DNA of 64,000 nt from Todiramphus chloris collaris (taxonomy: Eukaryota; Chordata; Aves; Coraciiformes; Alcedinidae). The notes below the pieces were generated by a model. The model saw only the letters and a list, made by a program, of their open reading frames with translations, made no database searches and was not told the origin of the DNA. The DNA lies in NCBI GenBank assembly GCA_025345505.1, contig JANVCC010000020.1, positions 50,510,401 through 50,574,400 of the forward strand. Direction: 5' to 3'. The position numbers and the translations under genes were made by a program. The first letter of the stretch is position 1; every line of letters starts with the position of its first letter. Below, piece after piece: positions 1-12,240 of this stretch.

Positions 1-2910
1 TCCTTTTTTAAATAAAATCTAGTTTTCATGTGTTTTCAGATAATACGCTTAATTCTTTTCAGCCATTTTAGGAAACATAGCTACAGGAAAACAATATTAA
101 GTTGTAGTTTGGTAACTGTATGAACAGGGCTCACTACTTTTTTCAAAAAGGTAGAGAGGAGGGAAACTGCAGAATAATGAACCCTGTCCAAATACTGCAT
201 AGTGGAACAGGAAAAGAATAGCTTTTCTCTGGTGAATTTTCACTTTTGGCACTTCAAGCTTCCATCACTTTTTTTCTACTCATCCTTACGATTCTGCTCA
301 AGCTGATGCAACGCTGATGATACTGAAACATGCAGTCCCTTCCTGCCTTCTTTTCATTTCTCTTAGCCATGCATTTCTGTCCTCAGTGTCTGTCAGTTAC
401 GAGCGTGTGTGGAGAGATGGCTTAGTTCATTGATCCCTCTGAAAACAAGAGGGTGTTTGGGGGGGTTGCTGGTTTTTGTTGTTTGTGTGGTTAGCTTTCA
501 GCTGGATCACTTCAGACTCTTGCAGTGGGGCTGCATAAATGCTACTGTTGATAGAGAAACTTGGTGGGACCATGTATTGGGTAAGGGTGAGATTCCCCTT
601 TCAATGTCGGGATAGCTTTAAATTAGCTTGAATCCTAAGTTTATCTCTGAGAAACTATGTCACAAAGAAATGATTAGTAATGGCTTTCACTTGGTCAGAA
701 AAAAGAAAGCTATGTCAGTTTTACGATATTGCCTTTTGTCCCAGCTGTCTGCCTCTTCTCCTTAGAGATTACCACTCCTAGAGAAGAGCTTGCCAAAAGG
801 GCTGCGTGCCTGCATCTCGTCTTGCTGCATATCACAGCTTTGTGGATTCATGCAAACCGAATTTAGCTGGTCTTGAAGCTAGTGCATTGAATTGCTGGTG
901 GGAGCAGCCAGGGCGTGTGTGCGCTCCCTTCTGCCAACTCGGTCAGCGCGGGTAGGAACCTCCTGCAAGAGGGGAGGGAGGATACCTGAGAGCAGTAATG
1001 CTGCGAATTGCCTCAGTGACATTTGTCTGAACTTGTCTTAGTTCCTTCTTATAGCTTATGAACTGACTGATTTATTTTCTGCGTGGCAAAAGTCTTAATA
1101 GCTGTCCGCTGTTTGTTATACGGAGAAGTGGACAAATGATGAAATGAAATATGACACAATTATTTCAATTAGTCAGGACTGGAGGAGGCTGTAAGGAATT
1201 TTTCAAAGAAACCTTACAGAGCTGGGTAGACGGGCACTAGGACTGTAAATGAAAATCATCTGTTGATAAATGCACAGTATTTTTGCTGAGAAGAGCAATT
1301 ACAGTGTTCATGTATACCACTGAGTGAATTCACTGTAAGCTCTCTGGAAAAAGACCAAGATATTGCTACAAGGAAATGATTGAAAACCTTTGTTCTTCAG
1401 CATTATTTATGTGAAAAGCGGGCAGAATATTTGAGTATATATGGAATGAAATTAAAAGTAATACTTAAGTTGTCTTAAAGCCAGTATGTTCAATACATCT
1501 TCAGTAAAAGTTTATGTACCTTTCATTGTGCAAAATCCACAGGAACAATAGCAGAAATACAAAAGGTCCTATAACTGCAGTATAAGTTATTAAGCACATA
1601 AAATTAATTCCATGTGAAGCAATCTTCAAAAAGCAGGGACAAATTGAGTAATCTCTTTCTGATTTTGGTAGTTGCTTCTTGTATGAATGCTCCAGTTGAT
1701 TTAAATGTAACTACTTAGCAGTGTTCACAAGATCTCATTTGTCAAAGCCTTGTGGTTATTTAAGATATTATCATCTGTCAACATTCTTTCGCTTCCCTCA
1801 TTTTCCTCTCCCGTCTCACTCTCTTGCTGTCACAGCTTATGCTGGTGCTTAGTTTGGATTTGAGCTAAGATTCTGGACTTTGCACTGAATGATGTTTGCA
1901 TAAGGAATATTCAACAATTTTTTTTTCCTTAATTATTTTAGAGAGTGATCCATTCCTCATCCTTCAGCAGAAATCTGTTATGACTAAAAGGAACTTCATG
2001 ACTTGACTGAACAGTTAGCTGAAATACATGATGGTAAAATTCACAGAAGGATTTTTGAACAATTTGTAATGATTTTAAAGTATTTAGAGGGACAGGTTTC
2101 CAGTGTGATCCCAGAAATCTTGGGAACTTTTGAGGTGGTGGTGTTTGCTTTGGAAACCAAGCTAAAACATTGACTTAATTATTGAACAGTAATTATCTCC
2201 TGGGCTGTGCAGTTCTGCAATTTTACATGTTTTGCTGTTGTATAATCAGCAAGATCAAGAGTGTTAGTTATTCTTTCCAAGACCGTTTATACTTGTTAAG
2301 CACTATTGTAATTGTATAAAGAGAACAGTTGCTTTTTTAAATTTCTGTTCTCCAGATTTTTTTTTCCCTGTAAGTATAGAAGTTTTCAGTATATGAGTAA
2401 TGTCATTGTATACATCAGGTACTATAAGTAGTATTCTGTTATGTCATATAATCCATACTATATCTGGAAGGATAAATACAAAGTTTACTTCACTATTAGT
2501 GATAGGTGTTTAGCTATCTGTAGTGGTTGGCTCTGATATCTGTTTAGATCTGGTAGGTAGATAGAGGATCCTTGTGCCAGGCTGTTAAAAGCTGTAGGAG
2601 AAGATTACAGGAGTGCCTGGCTTTTTGAGATCCTCATGTGACAATTAAGTAGAATCTTTCCCTCATGCTTTGTAAATTGGGAAAGGGGGTAAAGCTCCAC
2701 ATAGAATTGCTGTAGTCTTATTTTATAAAAAAAGTCTTCAAAGTATAAAACATGTGTATCTGGCATGCATGTCCTCTTTCATAACTGCTGGAAGAAGGAA
2801 CATTAAATTGATTGGAAAGAGATACATGCTTTTAAGACATTGGTTTTCTTAAAAAAATTAAGTAATTCATCATAAATATGCTTTACATTTTTCTTTGGTG
2901 TCCTTGAGAG
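1..2910. other. SLX4IP: Intron sequence of SLX4IP, no exon recognised
   Basis: This AT-leaning sequence contains only short chance reading frames. It lies upstream of the first SLX4IP exon that I can recognise (8918), so I infer it is SLX4IP intron; the earlier coding exons should lie before base 1. I saw no repeat or RNA gene that I can name. Confidence 0.6.
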
Positions 2911-3526
2911 TATAGGTTGGGGATTGACTTGTTATAGAGTAGTGTAGGGGAAAGGGACCTGGGGTCCTGGTGAACGGCAGGATGACCATGAGCCAGCAAT
3001 GTGCCCTTGTGGCCAAGAAGGCCAATGGCATCCTGGGGCATGTTAGAAGGGGTGTGGTTAGTAGGTGGAGAGAGTTTCTCCTCCCCCTCTACGCTGCCCT
3101 GGTAAGGCCACATCTGGAATACTGTGTCCAGTTCTGGGCCCCCTCAGTTCAAGAAGGACAGGGAACTGCTTGAGAGAGTCCAGCGCAGAGCCAGAAAGAT
3201 GACTAAGGGAGTGGAACATCTCCCTTATGAGGAAAGGCTGAGGGAGCTGGGTCTCTGTAGCTTGGAGGAGACTGAGGGGGGACCTCATTAATGTCTATAA
3301 ATATATAAAGGGTGAGTGTCAGGAGGATGGAGCCACGCTCTCAGTGATGGAGCACTGGAACCGGCTGCCCAGAGGGGTTGTGGAGTCTCCTTCTCTGGAG
3401 ACATTTAAAACCCTCCTGGATGTGTTCCTGTGTGACCTGCTCTAGGTGATCCTGCTCTGGCAGGAGGGTTGGACTAGCTGATCTTTCGAGGTCCGTTCCA
3501 ACCTTTAACATTCTGTGATTCTGTGA
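2911..3526 (+). mobile_element. CR1 LINE 3' end, 5'-truncated and internally deleted
   Basis: This is the 3' part of a CR1 non-LTR retroposon in sense orientation. The start encodes the familiar C-terminal end of the CR1 reverse transcriptase ([15 protein letters not shown], then [15 protein letters not shown]). The end carries the tandem octamer-type terminus (attctgtgattctgtga, up to about 3526). The coding frame is broken by small indels near 3150. About 100 bases of the usual 3' region are missing around 3345, where ctctcagtg runs straight into the segment starting tggagcactgg. The copy is dead, 5'-truncated and inside the SLX4IP intron. CR1 is the dominant LINE of birds and other sauropsids, and is the best clue here to the type of organism. 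The 5' boundary is approximate. Confidence 0.95.
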
Positions 3527-6500
3527 GAGAAGTTATTTTGGTTGAAAAGCTATTGCCTTTTTCTCCGTTTCTTATCGGTGGACAGTGGATTCTATCTTTC
3601 TGTGAAGATAGAATCTGAGTCTCGTAGCATCAGTGTATAAAATCAGAATGATTAATAGCTCAATTACTTAACATTAATTTTAACGCTTTTTGCCTTCAAG
3701 CAAATACACACAGCACATGTTACATGCTTCTCAGTATGTAAATAAATAGGTTTTTGGGAACACCTTCTGTGGCCTTAGATGTTCTTGCTGTCTGTTATAG
3801 ATCTCTATCCATTTTTAAAAAGGCCCCCCTGCAACCTAAGGGCTTTTTTTATCAAGTATTTTCTCTGTCATTTACAGCCTAGTGGGTGTTTTTCTATTTT
3901 CTGATCTCTAGTAAGTGTCCAAATGCAAATCTAGAGAACTCTCTGAATTTTCTACATTCAGTATAGTCTGGGATTCCTCCTCAGTAAAATGTAAAATATG
4001 ATTAAAATCCAAACAAAAGCCTTCCACAGCAAGAAGGCATTTTCCTCATAGACATTATATGCTTTTACCTAATCTGATGGTGCTTTGGGACCTTTGGAGT
4101 GTTTGGAATTGCCTGGACTTCTGCATCAAGTGAGAAACCCAGGTTCACACTTCGTATTGGTCCAACTCTTGGACTAAATAGTACAGATCATAGACACTCT
4201 TGACCAGCAAAAACTTAATAGTTAAGATCAATCCATGGTGTCAGTTTAAACTGAATTTTGGTAGAAGATGCTTTCTGTGCTAGGCCACGGGTAGGTTATA
4301 CAGTACTGCTCCTTACTGGAGAGATGAAGTTTTCTTTGGTTGTTTCTCAAAGTTCAATCTTGAAAATAATGTATTTTTTAATACCATCAGCATTCCTTAA
4401 AAATACCTATTTCAAATGAAACATCATTACTCTCATGTGTAACATGGAATTATCCTTTTTACTGGAACTTGCTGACATTTAGAACAGGACAGTCCATTTT
4501 AAAATGTAAGCAATATTCTGCAAGTCAAATCAAGGAACTGTATTTTGGTTTGAGAATAATATCCATTTCTTTACTTGGAAAACATCTATGAATGTTTTAT
4601 GATGTGGTGGGAGTTCATAAGTAGAATTGTTAGGACAGATGCATCCCTATATTTGAAACACTGAATAATTTGCACTGGGGAATTATGGGAAGTTTTTCCT
4701 ACATGTGGGATGGGAGAGGGCAGAAGATTAGACCCAAAGTCCTGTCTCTATTTTTTGTCAGTTTAATGATAGTATCTGATTTATCCTTCACTGACAAGCC
4801 TCCTCACTTGCTTTAGGAGCCCTTTTCCATCTATCAGATCAGAGAGAGTCCTGTGTGACCTCTGATCTGCCAGTCATCTACTAGAACAGTCCTGAGACCT
4901 AAAGGTTATCTCAGGTGGTTAGGGTCATGATACTGCTTAGGGTGACATTAAGAGAAATCCTGCAGTTGCTTGCTCACTTAAAGCTCCCAGAAATAAATAT
5001 TGCTGTCTGATTCCTTTTAATGTTCTAATTCCTACTCATGTTAATTCTATTCACTTGTGCCTGCCTTTATTTAATTGTTTCATCGCATTATTATATTCAA
5101 AATCCCCTTCTGTATTGCACTTTGACGCTAAATTTGATTTATTAAACCAATTGATGTTTTCTATTAAGTATTTTTTGATGAGTAAGTTGAGCCACATTGA
5201 TAAGTGGAATTCAGAAACAATGTGTGATTTTTGTTGTTTGGTTTTTCTTTGTCAACCAGACATAAAATTTAATTATTCCTTAGCATTACTTTATTGGTAC
5301 ATAAGTGTGTGCAACTGTTATCCTGAGCACAGTAAGAGACAACTAGAAAGTATGAAACCAAATGAGAGGTGGGAAGGGAGACAGTATTGTTCACTTTGGA
5401 AATTTTTCTTTCAGCCCAGCATCCCAAACACTAGACTGGGGGGAGAACACGAAAAAGAAAAACAACCCAATATTTATATGAGGATTATACTCAGGCTGAA
5501 AACGCCAAACTTGTCCAAACTCTCCTTCAGGACAGTGACTTGAAATGATTCTTCACAAGTGCACATCCATGAGTAGTTCTTACCGGTATTTAATGCTCTG
5601 ACATCTGACCTCAGCCATCCTGGAGAGAGCTGCAAATGGCAGTCACCACTCTTACATTTCTGAGGGTTTGTTTCTCATTTTGAGTGAGATGGTAAATTGA
5701 GTAAGATAGTAAAAGAACAAATATTCAATTTGTAAGCCTTAAAGCAAGTGTATCATGTACCTAACAATCATGTTTCTCTGTAGGTCTTAATAGAGTCTTT
5801 TTCCCAGACATCTCTTTGGAGATGTATTACGAATCTTAAGGTCACGTTTTGAGAGGCCAGTATTATGAGCAGGTAGGGGAGTTAGACTTTGTAAGCTTCA
5901 TTTCTGCGGGCCCTTCTTTGCTGAGTTTTAGTGACAAAGAGGAGGGAGCTTACCCTATGATCTTAAAAGCACATATTTCTAATAGAACTTGGCAGTTCAA
6001 GGGCTAAAGAACCATTTTAATCTTTCGTGCCCACCCAGTCTCTATACAAATGTAAATATGTCTGTCTTTAACTATTTGCCAAGAAATGTGTTTTTAATTT
6101 GTTAGCAGCAATCCCACTCCCTGCAGCTCTTTCAGAGTCAAGTCACAAGTCTGGCGGTGCTTTGACGTTTTTCTCTGTCATGGTGTCATTGTTTATATGA
6201 TGTCTGCTTCTGCCGTCCTCCTTTTTATGCCTGGAATATTTTTCTTTAATTATTTCACTGCCTAACAGGAATTTGGGATTACTAGACAGGATGAGAGCAG
6301 ATTAGCTTTTTTTCTTTCTTTAGCAAGTCCTGAAGTTCCCATAGGAAATAAATAGTGTTCCCAAAACAGACAGTGTTTTTTATTTTTATTTTTTTTAATT
6401 AACTAAAATTATTAAGTCTAATAAAGAAAATAAAGGAAGTATCACCAATAATGTCTGAGTGTCTTAGTAGTATATGGAGTGCCCATTGTTGTTATTTATG

Positions 6501-8917
6501 ACTCTCTCTGCCTTCTATTGTGGACTTATTCCAGCCTTAGGGAGTTTACATCACTCCTAATAGCAAAAGGCTCTCTGGTTCCCACAGAGTCTTTCAAAGA
6601 CTGACTCATATGTGTTATGTTAATTGTTCAGCTCTCAAAATACAGCACTTACAGGGTGTGGTTCCAAGGGGAAAATCTACTGTACTTAGAGGGCATGTTC
6701 AGAAGTGTTTCACATATAAATCACTTTGATTTTTAATTTTTTTTAACGCCTTAACCCTTTTCTGTCACTACTTCATGTGATAAGCTATGTGAAAACAAAA
6801 TAAATGTTGATGATAGCGTAGTGAGGGAATGTGTTAGCCCTTCAACTCTGGACCATTAACTCCAGTCTGATTCAACTCAGGAGTGACGTGGCTTCGTCAT
6901 CTTTGCCTCTTTCCAGGGTCTGCTCTTCACACCCTGGCACGACAGCACATTCAAGGCAACAATTGAGCACTGTTCATAATGGGATTCAAGTCAGAGCTGC
7001 GCTGAGTTTTGTTGCTTCTCTGTGACAGTGAATACACGTGGACAGGAACTGTCCCCAGTCCTCCTCCGGATTTTGTACAAAGTGCTCCTTTCCATCAAGT
7101 GCTTACCACATGTACAAGAATTGCCTTAGAGGACTGGTGATTCTATCTGTCTGCTGTGTTGACGCCCTCAGCTGAGGCCTGAAGATTTAATAGCATTAGC
7201 CTTTCCAGCTACCATCAAGCAGAAATTGAAATGCTTCTGCTCTTGTTCCCTGGCTAACTAAGAGTGCTCTCCAGCTGCTTTGATGCAGAATGATTGTGCA
7301 AGATCTTTCAGAGTTATATGAATGTTACTGGAAATTCAAATAATTTCTACAGACTTTACAGTTAAGAGTCTGTGTCTTCTCTTAAAATAAGGAAAACTCT
7401 AGTGTATCTTTATTTATTCCCTTTAATCGTTTACAATATATGAAAACTTATTTAGACACATTAGGGGAGTCCATACCTCTAAGAAGAATAGAGGCAGCAA
7501 TTAATCCCTCAGATTAAACTAGTTAGGCTTGATTTCTGAAGTTGAAATCACACTGCCTGTATATCCCATGTCTCTTCTGCCTGCTGTAAACAGAAGTTGC
7601 AGCATAAGTGGACAGAACTTCATGCATCTCTCAATACACACAAACATGTTTGCGTAATTCTCCTCTGAAAGAAAGTCTCAAAACAGCTGTATTTTTTTTT
7701 AAACTGTTGAAATGGCTTTATTTTGTTGCCTGACTACCCTCTTTCTGCTTACAAAACAGGAAGTTGTTTATCACTGACTTATTCTTCTGGAAGGAGTGGT
7801 GAGGTTTACCCCCTCTCCTCTAAAATAGAAGTGAAAATAAAAACAGGCAAGGCTTAATCCCCTGTTAAGTGACAGGTTCATGAGGGGTGTTCCAGACAGT
7901 GGTCATGTACACACTTTGGCCTTGTTCCTCCTCAGTCTTTCTCTGCTTTCTTCAGATGTTCTGTGCTGCTTGGCTCCAGTGTGCTGACTTCACAGTGCAG
8001 AGCAAGAAACGGTATAAGTAACCACTCCCTATGCTCCATGTGCCCCAATCAGAGGTTGCATTATGCAGGCTGATGAAGAAAAAAAAGCTATCAAAGAAAA
8101 AGAGATGCATAAAGCTTCTTCTCTTCTTGACTTTGCTACATTTTTTCTTCCTCTCCATTGCCTCAGAAATAATACTTTTGTGAAGTATACGGTAGTTACT
8201 AGTGAAGTCAGCACATGGTCCTTCTCTCATTGAGATTGTTTCATTGTGAAAGGAAATGCTCACAGCTTGAAGAAAAAGAGCATTTTCCTTCCCTCCCTCT
8301 CGCCCCAGTCTCATATTATATAAAACCGTGGTGCTGCTGTTAGCTGAGACCAGAAAGAATTCCCCTGTTGTCCTGTACTAGCCAACCACTGCAAGCTGCA
8401 AGCGTTTCAACATTCATATTAAAAGTTTTAACCCTTGCCTTCTCAAATGAGCAAATAACACTGTATATTTTTTGTAAGTATGGAAAATCATGGGAATTAT
8501 TCTGAAAATAAGTGTACAGCCCACTGCGCCAGTCAGTCTCTTCAGTAAAAAAACTGACAAACATGGTCCTGTCTGCAAGAGAGATTCCTGGCATTTGTCA
8601 CAGTTTGAGCCACAAAGATGTCTAATATTTGCCAACAGTATCCTCAGACGGGTTGGAAAGCTTCATCCTTTACATTACAGTCTTGTTTGTTTGTGGTATA
8701 TTTTAGCATATGAAATATGTTTGTTGGGAGCCTGAAAGGGGAGGGAACTGACTAGACTTTCAAATATTAAAAGATTAAAAATAATTGTTTCTCTTAGACT
8801 GCTCAGATCAGAATAATAAAGAACATCTGTAAGTCCTAGTATTAGAAATAGAGTTTTATGTGGAATAATCAGAGCTTGATGTGTCATGTTTTAAACCTGT
8901 ATTTTCTTTTGGAGCAG
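3527..8917. other. SLX4IP: Intron sequence of SLX4IP
   Basis: This 5.4 kb stretch lies between the CR1 copy and the penultimate SLX4IP exon. It is AT-rich with scattered open frames, the longest being 162 codons at 5055-5543. None shows codon periodicity, recognisable protein similarity or convincing splice sites. A perfect short hairpin sits at 3588-3615. Nothing else can be named. Confidence 0.6.
3588..3615. repeat. Perfect 11-bp inverted repeat (hairpin)
   Basis: The arms gattctatctt (3588-3598) and aagatagaatc (3605-3615) are exact reverse complements separated by a 6-base loop. The hairpin lies about 60 bases beyond the CR1 3' end inside an SLX4IP intron. No function is assigned. Confidence 0.8.
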
Positions 8918-9027
8918 AAAGAAGAACTTTCCAGTGGGGCGTCTGAATATTTTACTGAATCTGCTGAGAACAAGAAGGTTAACATTAGTCTGAATGAACA
9001 AATAAAGCAAGGCATCTTGAAAGAAAT
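8918..9027 (+). CDS. SLX4IP: SLX4IP penultimate coding exon
   Basis: This 110-bp internal exon lies between an acceptor ending ggagcag and a donor gtatgt. It starts in phase 0 and leaves two bases, AT, which join the T opening the next exon to make an Ile codon. The joined protein reads LKEIVKRTKTRK across the junction. From memory this matches the human SLX4IP stretch LKEIVKRT, and the segment ASEYFTESAENKK matches the human SDYFAECAES region. SLX4IP binds the SLX4 structure-specific nuclease scaffold in the nucleus and acts in crosslink repair and telomere recombination. The acceptor could be one codon earlier (8915). The start codon and roughly the first 100 residues lie outside the window. 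Confidence 0.88.
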
Positions 9028-10475
9028 GTATGTCATTATTATTTCTAAGGTGTTAAATTTATAATCTGGTAAAATTTGGGTCAATAGAATCTGGCCTCTG
9101 TAATAAAATCTCAGATATTATAGGCTCCTTTACGAAAGATAACTTTAACTAAGAGACTACTACTCTAGTGTGGATAAGCACACAAAATAATCATTGTTGT
9201 ATGACATGAAAAAAAAGCTGTTATGACCCACACAGATATCTCACATAGTGCTAGGCAGAATCAAAACAGGGTGGTTTTTCTTTGAATGAAGCTCTGAGCC
9301 AAAACAAGTATGTGATGTTTAAATATGATGAAAAACACTATGAAAATATGCTTTTTGCTCATTTTGAGAGTCTGCAGTATACCACAATATCAGTCTGGAT
9401 CTCTGGTCACAATTAAAGAGTGCCCCTGGTATAATGGAGGGGGAGGGTTAGTTGGTCAGCTGAATATTGGACTGGTCCTTGGCTGTACCAGGATGCCACC
9501 CTTACTTGTGCAAGCTGCCAGTAGCCCCATATCAACTGTGGAATTGGGGATTTGCTGTGAAGTCTTGCAGCTTTTATTTTTCACCCATGTTGTGTCATCT
9601 GTGTTGTCTTTAGAAATGAGATTAGGTTTGGAGGTGTGCCAACTCTACCTATTTTGGAAAAGCCCTCCTTCTGAAGAGTTAGATATGCTGACCTGGGAAC
9701 TGCTCGGCAATAGAAAGCTGTTGCAACATGGGATGATCTATAATAATACCTTTAGGCTCAAAATCTTACACAGGATGCCTCAGTACTTGGGCATGAAGGT
9801 CATTTTACAGCCTGTGTGAAATCTGGATTTGTAGGTAACATGCTGCTGAGGAGTGTTTATGTGCTGATGCTCCATCAGGTCCCTTGTGATCCCATTTTCC
9901 TGTATAATTCCTTTTAGAATATCATCTACTTGCATTACCTAAGTCATTTCTAGATGAATGGGCTTGATACTAGATGAGTAGTGGTTAACTTTAAAGTAAT
10001 GCTTTGAAATGTCCTGAGAAAAATTCCAGATGAACATTCTGAAATAGAGATTAGAAACTCTCACTTAGAGATGTGCATACTATCTCTCCCTACCTGCACC
10101 CCTCTATTCTTTACATATACATGATGCATGTGAATATATGGCAATAGTTTGAAATCATTTAGGCACTTACAAAATACTATTTTATCTAGCCAGTTTGGGA
10201 AGGAATTCAATATACTTATGCCGTGTTGACCTTTAACATCTGTAATGAATCCTCTTGGAATAGAATGTGGACTCTTTCATGGCTTAGTCATTAATAAATA
10301 GGGTTCCCCTAGTGCTGTGGAAAATCAGATGGATAACACTGGATATTATCCACACTAGACAAACATTGCTGCTTGTCAGGAGATACACAGGAGTTTTTTC
10401 CACATTCACAAATGGGGTTACCCTCGTGTTGTTTCAGAGTTTTTAATTTAAAAACAAAATTCCTTTCTATTGCAG
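9028..10475 (+). other. SLX4IP: Last intron of SLX4IP
   Basis: This 1.45 kb intron begins gtatgt and ends tctattgcag. It contains a 164-codon open frame at 9325-9819 that I could not relate to any protein family and treat as chance. No repeat was recognised. Confidence 0.85.
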
Positions 10476-11286
10476 TGTGAAAAGGACAAAAACAAGGAAA
10501 ACTAGCACAAGCAAACCTCAAATCAGCAAGGACTCCAAGAAAGTGTATCTTGGCTCAGTGAACTCACAGATGGGGAACAGAAAAAATGACTGTCAAAGTT
10601 CTCTCAGCCCTCAATCTGAAGTGAAATGCAGGAGTATGGGGCTGTTAAAGGACTGCATAAATACAGCTGAGAGCAACTTGGAGCTTCCTGTTTTAGAGCT
10701 GGAAAATTATGTTAATCAGAGACAGACAGATGATGTTAGCAGCCAGCAAAAACCTCACTCTGTGGAGTGGTTGAAGTTGAGTCTTCTAAGTGAGAACTCT
10801 CCGTGTAGCTCTGAGTCAGCACTGCTGGGTCCAAAACAAAGTCAAAAAGCAAACAAAACACAGGCTCAACAAAAGAGCTGTGGTTCAGAAGAGAAGTTAG
10901 AGCATTTCAAAAAAGTATCCTCTGAAGGGACTTCTTTCATTCCTGGCAATACAGAAATGAGTAAGTGTGATGATGACTGCTTCGGTCCATTCCTGAAGGA
11001 GAAGACCCCACTTAATTCCAGGTTGTTTTCTAAACAAGACATGACAAAGACTGCATCTGATGAGGAGTCAGTAACTTTGAGAAAAACCCTCTCTCGGCCT
11101 CTTTCTGTAAGGAACAATATAGTGCAGACAAACCAAAACGAGCCAAGCGGGACTGCTGAAGAATTGCCTGTGATGCCATCATCTTTTTTAGAACTGCAGC
11201 CTTCAGAGAAGCTTGTCCAAAAAAGAAAAAAAGAAGCTGAAAATGGTCTCGGGAAGTTAAAACTGCGAAGGCTTAAGAAGTCATGA
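10476..11286 (+). CDS. SLX4IP: SLX4IP terminal coding exon (SLX4-interacting protein, C-terminal two thirds)
   Basis: This exon follows the acceptor tctattgcag and runs 811 bases to a TGA at 11284-11286, giving about 269 residues. The first base completes a split Ile codon and the frame continues VKRTKTRKTSTSK. Recognisable human-like blocks are LPVLELENYVNQ, SSQQKPHSVEWLK and CSSESALLGPKQS (human recalled: LPVQKLEKVNQ, SGQQKPHPGERLK, CSCESASPCPKQS). The rest is Ser/Lys/Glu-rich and low in hydrophobics, as expected for a largely disordered protein. The C-terminus is strongly basic (QKRKKEAENGLGKLKLRRLKK) and could act as a nuclear localisation signal; that is inference. The gene converges on JAG1, as in human. 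Divergence from mammals is high but the order of blocks is kept. Confidence 0.93.
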
Positions 11287-12240
11287 AGTCTGACATGTTA
11301 CCTTGTTGGCATGGGTGGGCAGCCAGATTTGTATTGGGAAAGCATATGCAAAAAGTAGGAAGCAATTTAAAATAATGAAAAATAATTTTAAAAAGTCAAA
11401 CTTAGATAAAACTTAAGTATCCGGAATGGTAATGAAGGTCATTCTGCTAAGTCTTTAGGAATTAGGCATTAATATTATACAAACTAGTGTAGTATTTATA
11501 GAAAGAAAAATCTCTTCTAATATTTACTAAGCAAAATTTTAGATCTGCATATGTTTTAGTACTATTAAAAAGTCATATCAGCTGATGACAGCAAAAATGA
11601 AAACCACTTTCATGACCTGTTAGCAGCTGCAGTTACTCAGTGTTTTGCTTGTTTCTGAACACAGTTTATTTTAGTAAAAATTAATCCTTTCTCTCTCTGT
11701 GTTAGGAAGTCCGTGGTTTATTCACATGGTCTTCACAACAGTTAGGCAAATTGGGGTTATTTCAAATGAATCTTTAACCAGAATTTATTGTTGCTGGTAA
11801 ATTATGGCCCACCTTTTCAGTGGGGTTTCAAAATAACTAGTTTTTGCTTGTGTTGTTTTGATATGCACGCTTACTTCTAATCTGAGTTGTGGATACAAGT
11901 GATCATGCATTCGGTCTTTGGCAGGATGAAGACTGGTTTTATGTGTATCTGCAGTGAGCTGGATGTACAGAGATTGCTGTTGGGAAAAGTTCAGACATAA
12001 AGCTGCACCTACATCTTCATACATGTTTCAAAATCAGGCCTTTCTCGAGCGCAAGCACAACAAACTGGTTTTGACATTTTAGCAATACTCAAGTATTTGT
12101 TATTTTAAGATAGAGGTAATTTTTAGTTCCTTGGTGCTTTTTCATATTGCTTTTGTAATGTGTTAATGGGCTGAGGAAATGTGACTTTTTATGTCATGTT
12201 TTTTTAAATGTTTAAAATAAAATGTTAAGCTATTTTCTTT
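11287..12240 (+). other. SLX4IP: SLX4IP 3'UTR
   Basis: This AT-rich sequence runs from the SLX4IP stop to about 20 bases past the AATAAA at 12216. An ATTAAA variant near 11563 could give a shorter form. The exact cleavage site is not visible. Confidence 0.65.
12216..12221 (+). terminator. SLX4IP: SLX4IP poly(A) signal AATAAA
   Basis: A canonical AATAAA lies 930 bases beyond the stop codon, followed by a T-rich stretch (attttctttcatc) suitable as a downstream element. Cleavage is expected around 12,235-12,245. Confidence 0.65.

Noticed and set aside
409-615. Frame with FVVCVVSF resembling an earlier SLX4IP exon (human FVVCVSQL recalled)
   Set aside because: The similarity rests on a tttgttgtttgtgtgg low-complexity stretch; flanking residues do not match and splice sites are unconvincing.
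5055-5543. 162-codon + strand frame in the SLX4IP intron
   Set aside because: No recognisable family, no splice context, and composition like the surrounding intron.
9325-9819. 164-codon + strand frame in the last SLX4IP intron
   Set aside because: It sits between two well-supported SLX4IP exons, shows no known domain and no terminal or splice signals of its own.
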